A stretch of 6,319 bases of DNA from Deltaproteobacteria bacterium (GTDB lineage Bacteria; Desulfobacterota; DSM-4660; Desulfatiglandales; HGW-15). The stretch covers positions 1-6,319 of the forward strand of contig DAOVAK010000173.1 of the NCBI GenBank assembly GCA_030671095.1. The letters are read 5' to 3'. Each line of letters begins with the position of its first letter. The first letter of the stretch is position 1. Shown here piece after piece: positions 5,898 through 6,319 of the stretch. Made by a program: the position numbers and the translations under genes. The notes under the pieces were generated by a model. That model was given only the letters and a program-made list of their open reading frames with translations, was not told where the DNA came from and searched no databases.

Positions 5898-6032
5898 GTG
5901 ACAAATTTTTAGAAAAATCGAAGAATTACTGTTACCGGAAGCGCCGGTTTTTTAGGTTCATTTGTTGTTGAAAAGCTTCGAGATGAGGGATGCCCGCAAG
6001 ATGATCGGCAAGGTCCAGTCAAACTTCAATAG
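5898..6032 (+). pseudogene. Remnant of an NAD-dependent sugar epimerase/reductase (fcl-like), amber stop at codon 5 and truncated
   Basis: Thirteen bases after gmd, a strong ribosome site (AAGGAAAAG, 5889-5897) directly precedes GTG at 5898. The frame reads MTNF, then TAG at 5910-5912, then KNRRITVTGSAGFLGSFVVEKLRDEGC up to about 5993. This is the Rossmann N-terminus (GxxGxxG as G-S-A-G-F-L-G) of extended SDR epimerases such as GDP-fucose synthase, which often follow gmd; relatives commonly start MT-x-F-W-K, so TAG looks like a mutated TGG Trp codon. After DEGC the family pattern is lost and the frame ends at 6030-6032. About 27 residues remain of a protein of over 300, so the gene is dead. 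The exact family member (GDP-fucose synthase or another epimerase) cannot be settled from this piece. Confidence 0.7.
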
Positions 6033-6088
6033 GAATTAAAACCAATGTATAGATTCAAACATGTTCCACCAGGACAAGTGAGAAGCAG

Positions 6089-6319
6089 TTGAGATTTGCC
6101 TCTGATAAGATTATCGAATTTGGGCTCATATTCTTGATCCTCTTTACTCCTTTGGCTTTTGGAAGCGTGTATGTGTGGGCTTACAGCATTATGGAGCTTA
6201 CTGTTTTTTCGATACTGATAGCCTTGATTGTAAAAAAGGGTCTGATTCAAAGGGAACAATTATTTTTTCCTCTCTTTTTCCCCATTATCGCTTTTTTAGC
6301 TTTGATTCTCTTTCAAATG
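6089..6319 (+). CDS. O-antigen ligase/polymerase-type membrane protein, N-terminal part (cut by window edge)
   Basis: An open frame runs from a stop at 6050-6052 to the window end. With TTG at 6089 as start it gives 77 residues beginning MRFASDKIIEFGLIF. Three hydrophobic segments are visible (about 9-27, 33-48 and 58-75). The sequence LFTPLAFGSVYVWAYSIMEL (18-37) is typical of the first part of O-antigen ligase/Wzy-like proteins, inner-membrane enzymes that join or polymerise lipid-linked polysaccharide on the periplasmic side. No ATG occurs near the expected start; TTG fits the usual N-terminal length, but its ribosome site is poor (GAGAAG at 6080-6085, only three bases away), so the start is uncertain. 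Position after gmd fits a polysaccharide operon. The catalytic periplasmic loop lies outside the window, so ligase and polymerase cannot be separated. Confidence 0.72.
   Translation, partial: MRFASDKIIEFGLIFLILFTPLAFGSVYVWAYSIMELTVFSILIALIVKKGLIQREQLFFPLFFPIIAFLALILFQM

Overview
The window looks like a chromosomal piece of a Gram-negative, probably Desulfobacterota-type (deltaproteobacterial) or similar uncultured bacterium. This rests on the style of the proteins (a ComM/YifB ATPase, an RfaH-like NusG paralog, Gmd and an O-antigen ligase/polymerase-type membrane protein) and on the mixed base composition. No taxonomic marker is present, so the assignment is an inference.

Layout. The left edge holds the first 33 codons of a minus-strand gene whose N-terminus resembles B12-binding-domain radical SAM proteins. 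About 466 bases without a convincing gene separate it from a complete comM (Mg-chelatase-like AAA+ ATPase, 567-2099, +). A second gene-poor stretch (2100-2655) contains short inverted and tandem repeats and ends in an AT-rich 9-bp repeat block, a possible operator. Then comes a surface-polysaccharide locus, all on the + strand: a small ribbon-helix-helix regulator (2656-2898), an RfaH/NusG-like specialised antiterminator (3007-3522), a family 2 glycosyltransferase (3652-4641), GDP-mannose 4,6-dehydratase gmd (4823-5884), a broken epimerase/reductase remnant (5898 to about 6032) and the start of an O-antigen ligase/polymerase-type membrane protein running off the right edge.

The most interesting feature is a 120-bp non-coding leader present twice in direct orientation, 1162 bp apart and aligned without gaps (105 of 120 identical by hand count). 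One copy lies directly after the antiterminator gene and upstream of the glycosyltransferase; the other lies upstream of gmd. Each copy holds an 8-bp perfect stem, a second 6-bp stem, and GGCGGCAGCCT, which differs at one base from the enterobacterial ops element (GGCGGTAGCNT) that recruits RfaH. The simplest reading is that the RfaH-like protein acts in cis or locally on these leaders to let RNA polymerase read the polysaccharide genes. The glycosyltransferase, which uses visibly more GC-rich codons than gmd, sits between the two leaders like a cassette.

Functionally, Gmd makes GDP-4-keto-6-deoxymannose, which needs a second enzyme to become GDP-fucose, GDP-rhamnose or GDP-perosamine. The gene after gmd, where such a partner would be expected, is a fragment with an early amber codon, so the pathway must be completed elsewhere or is impaired.
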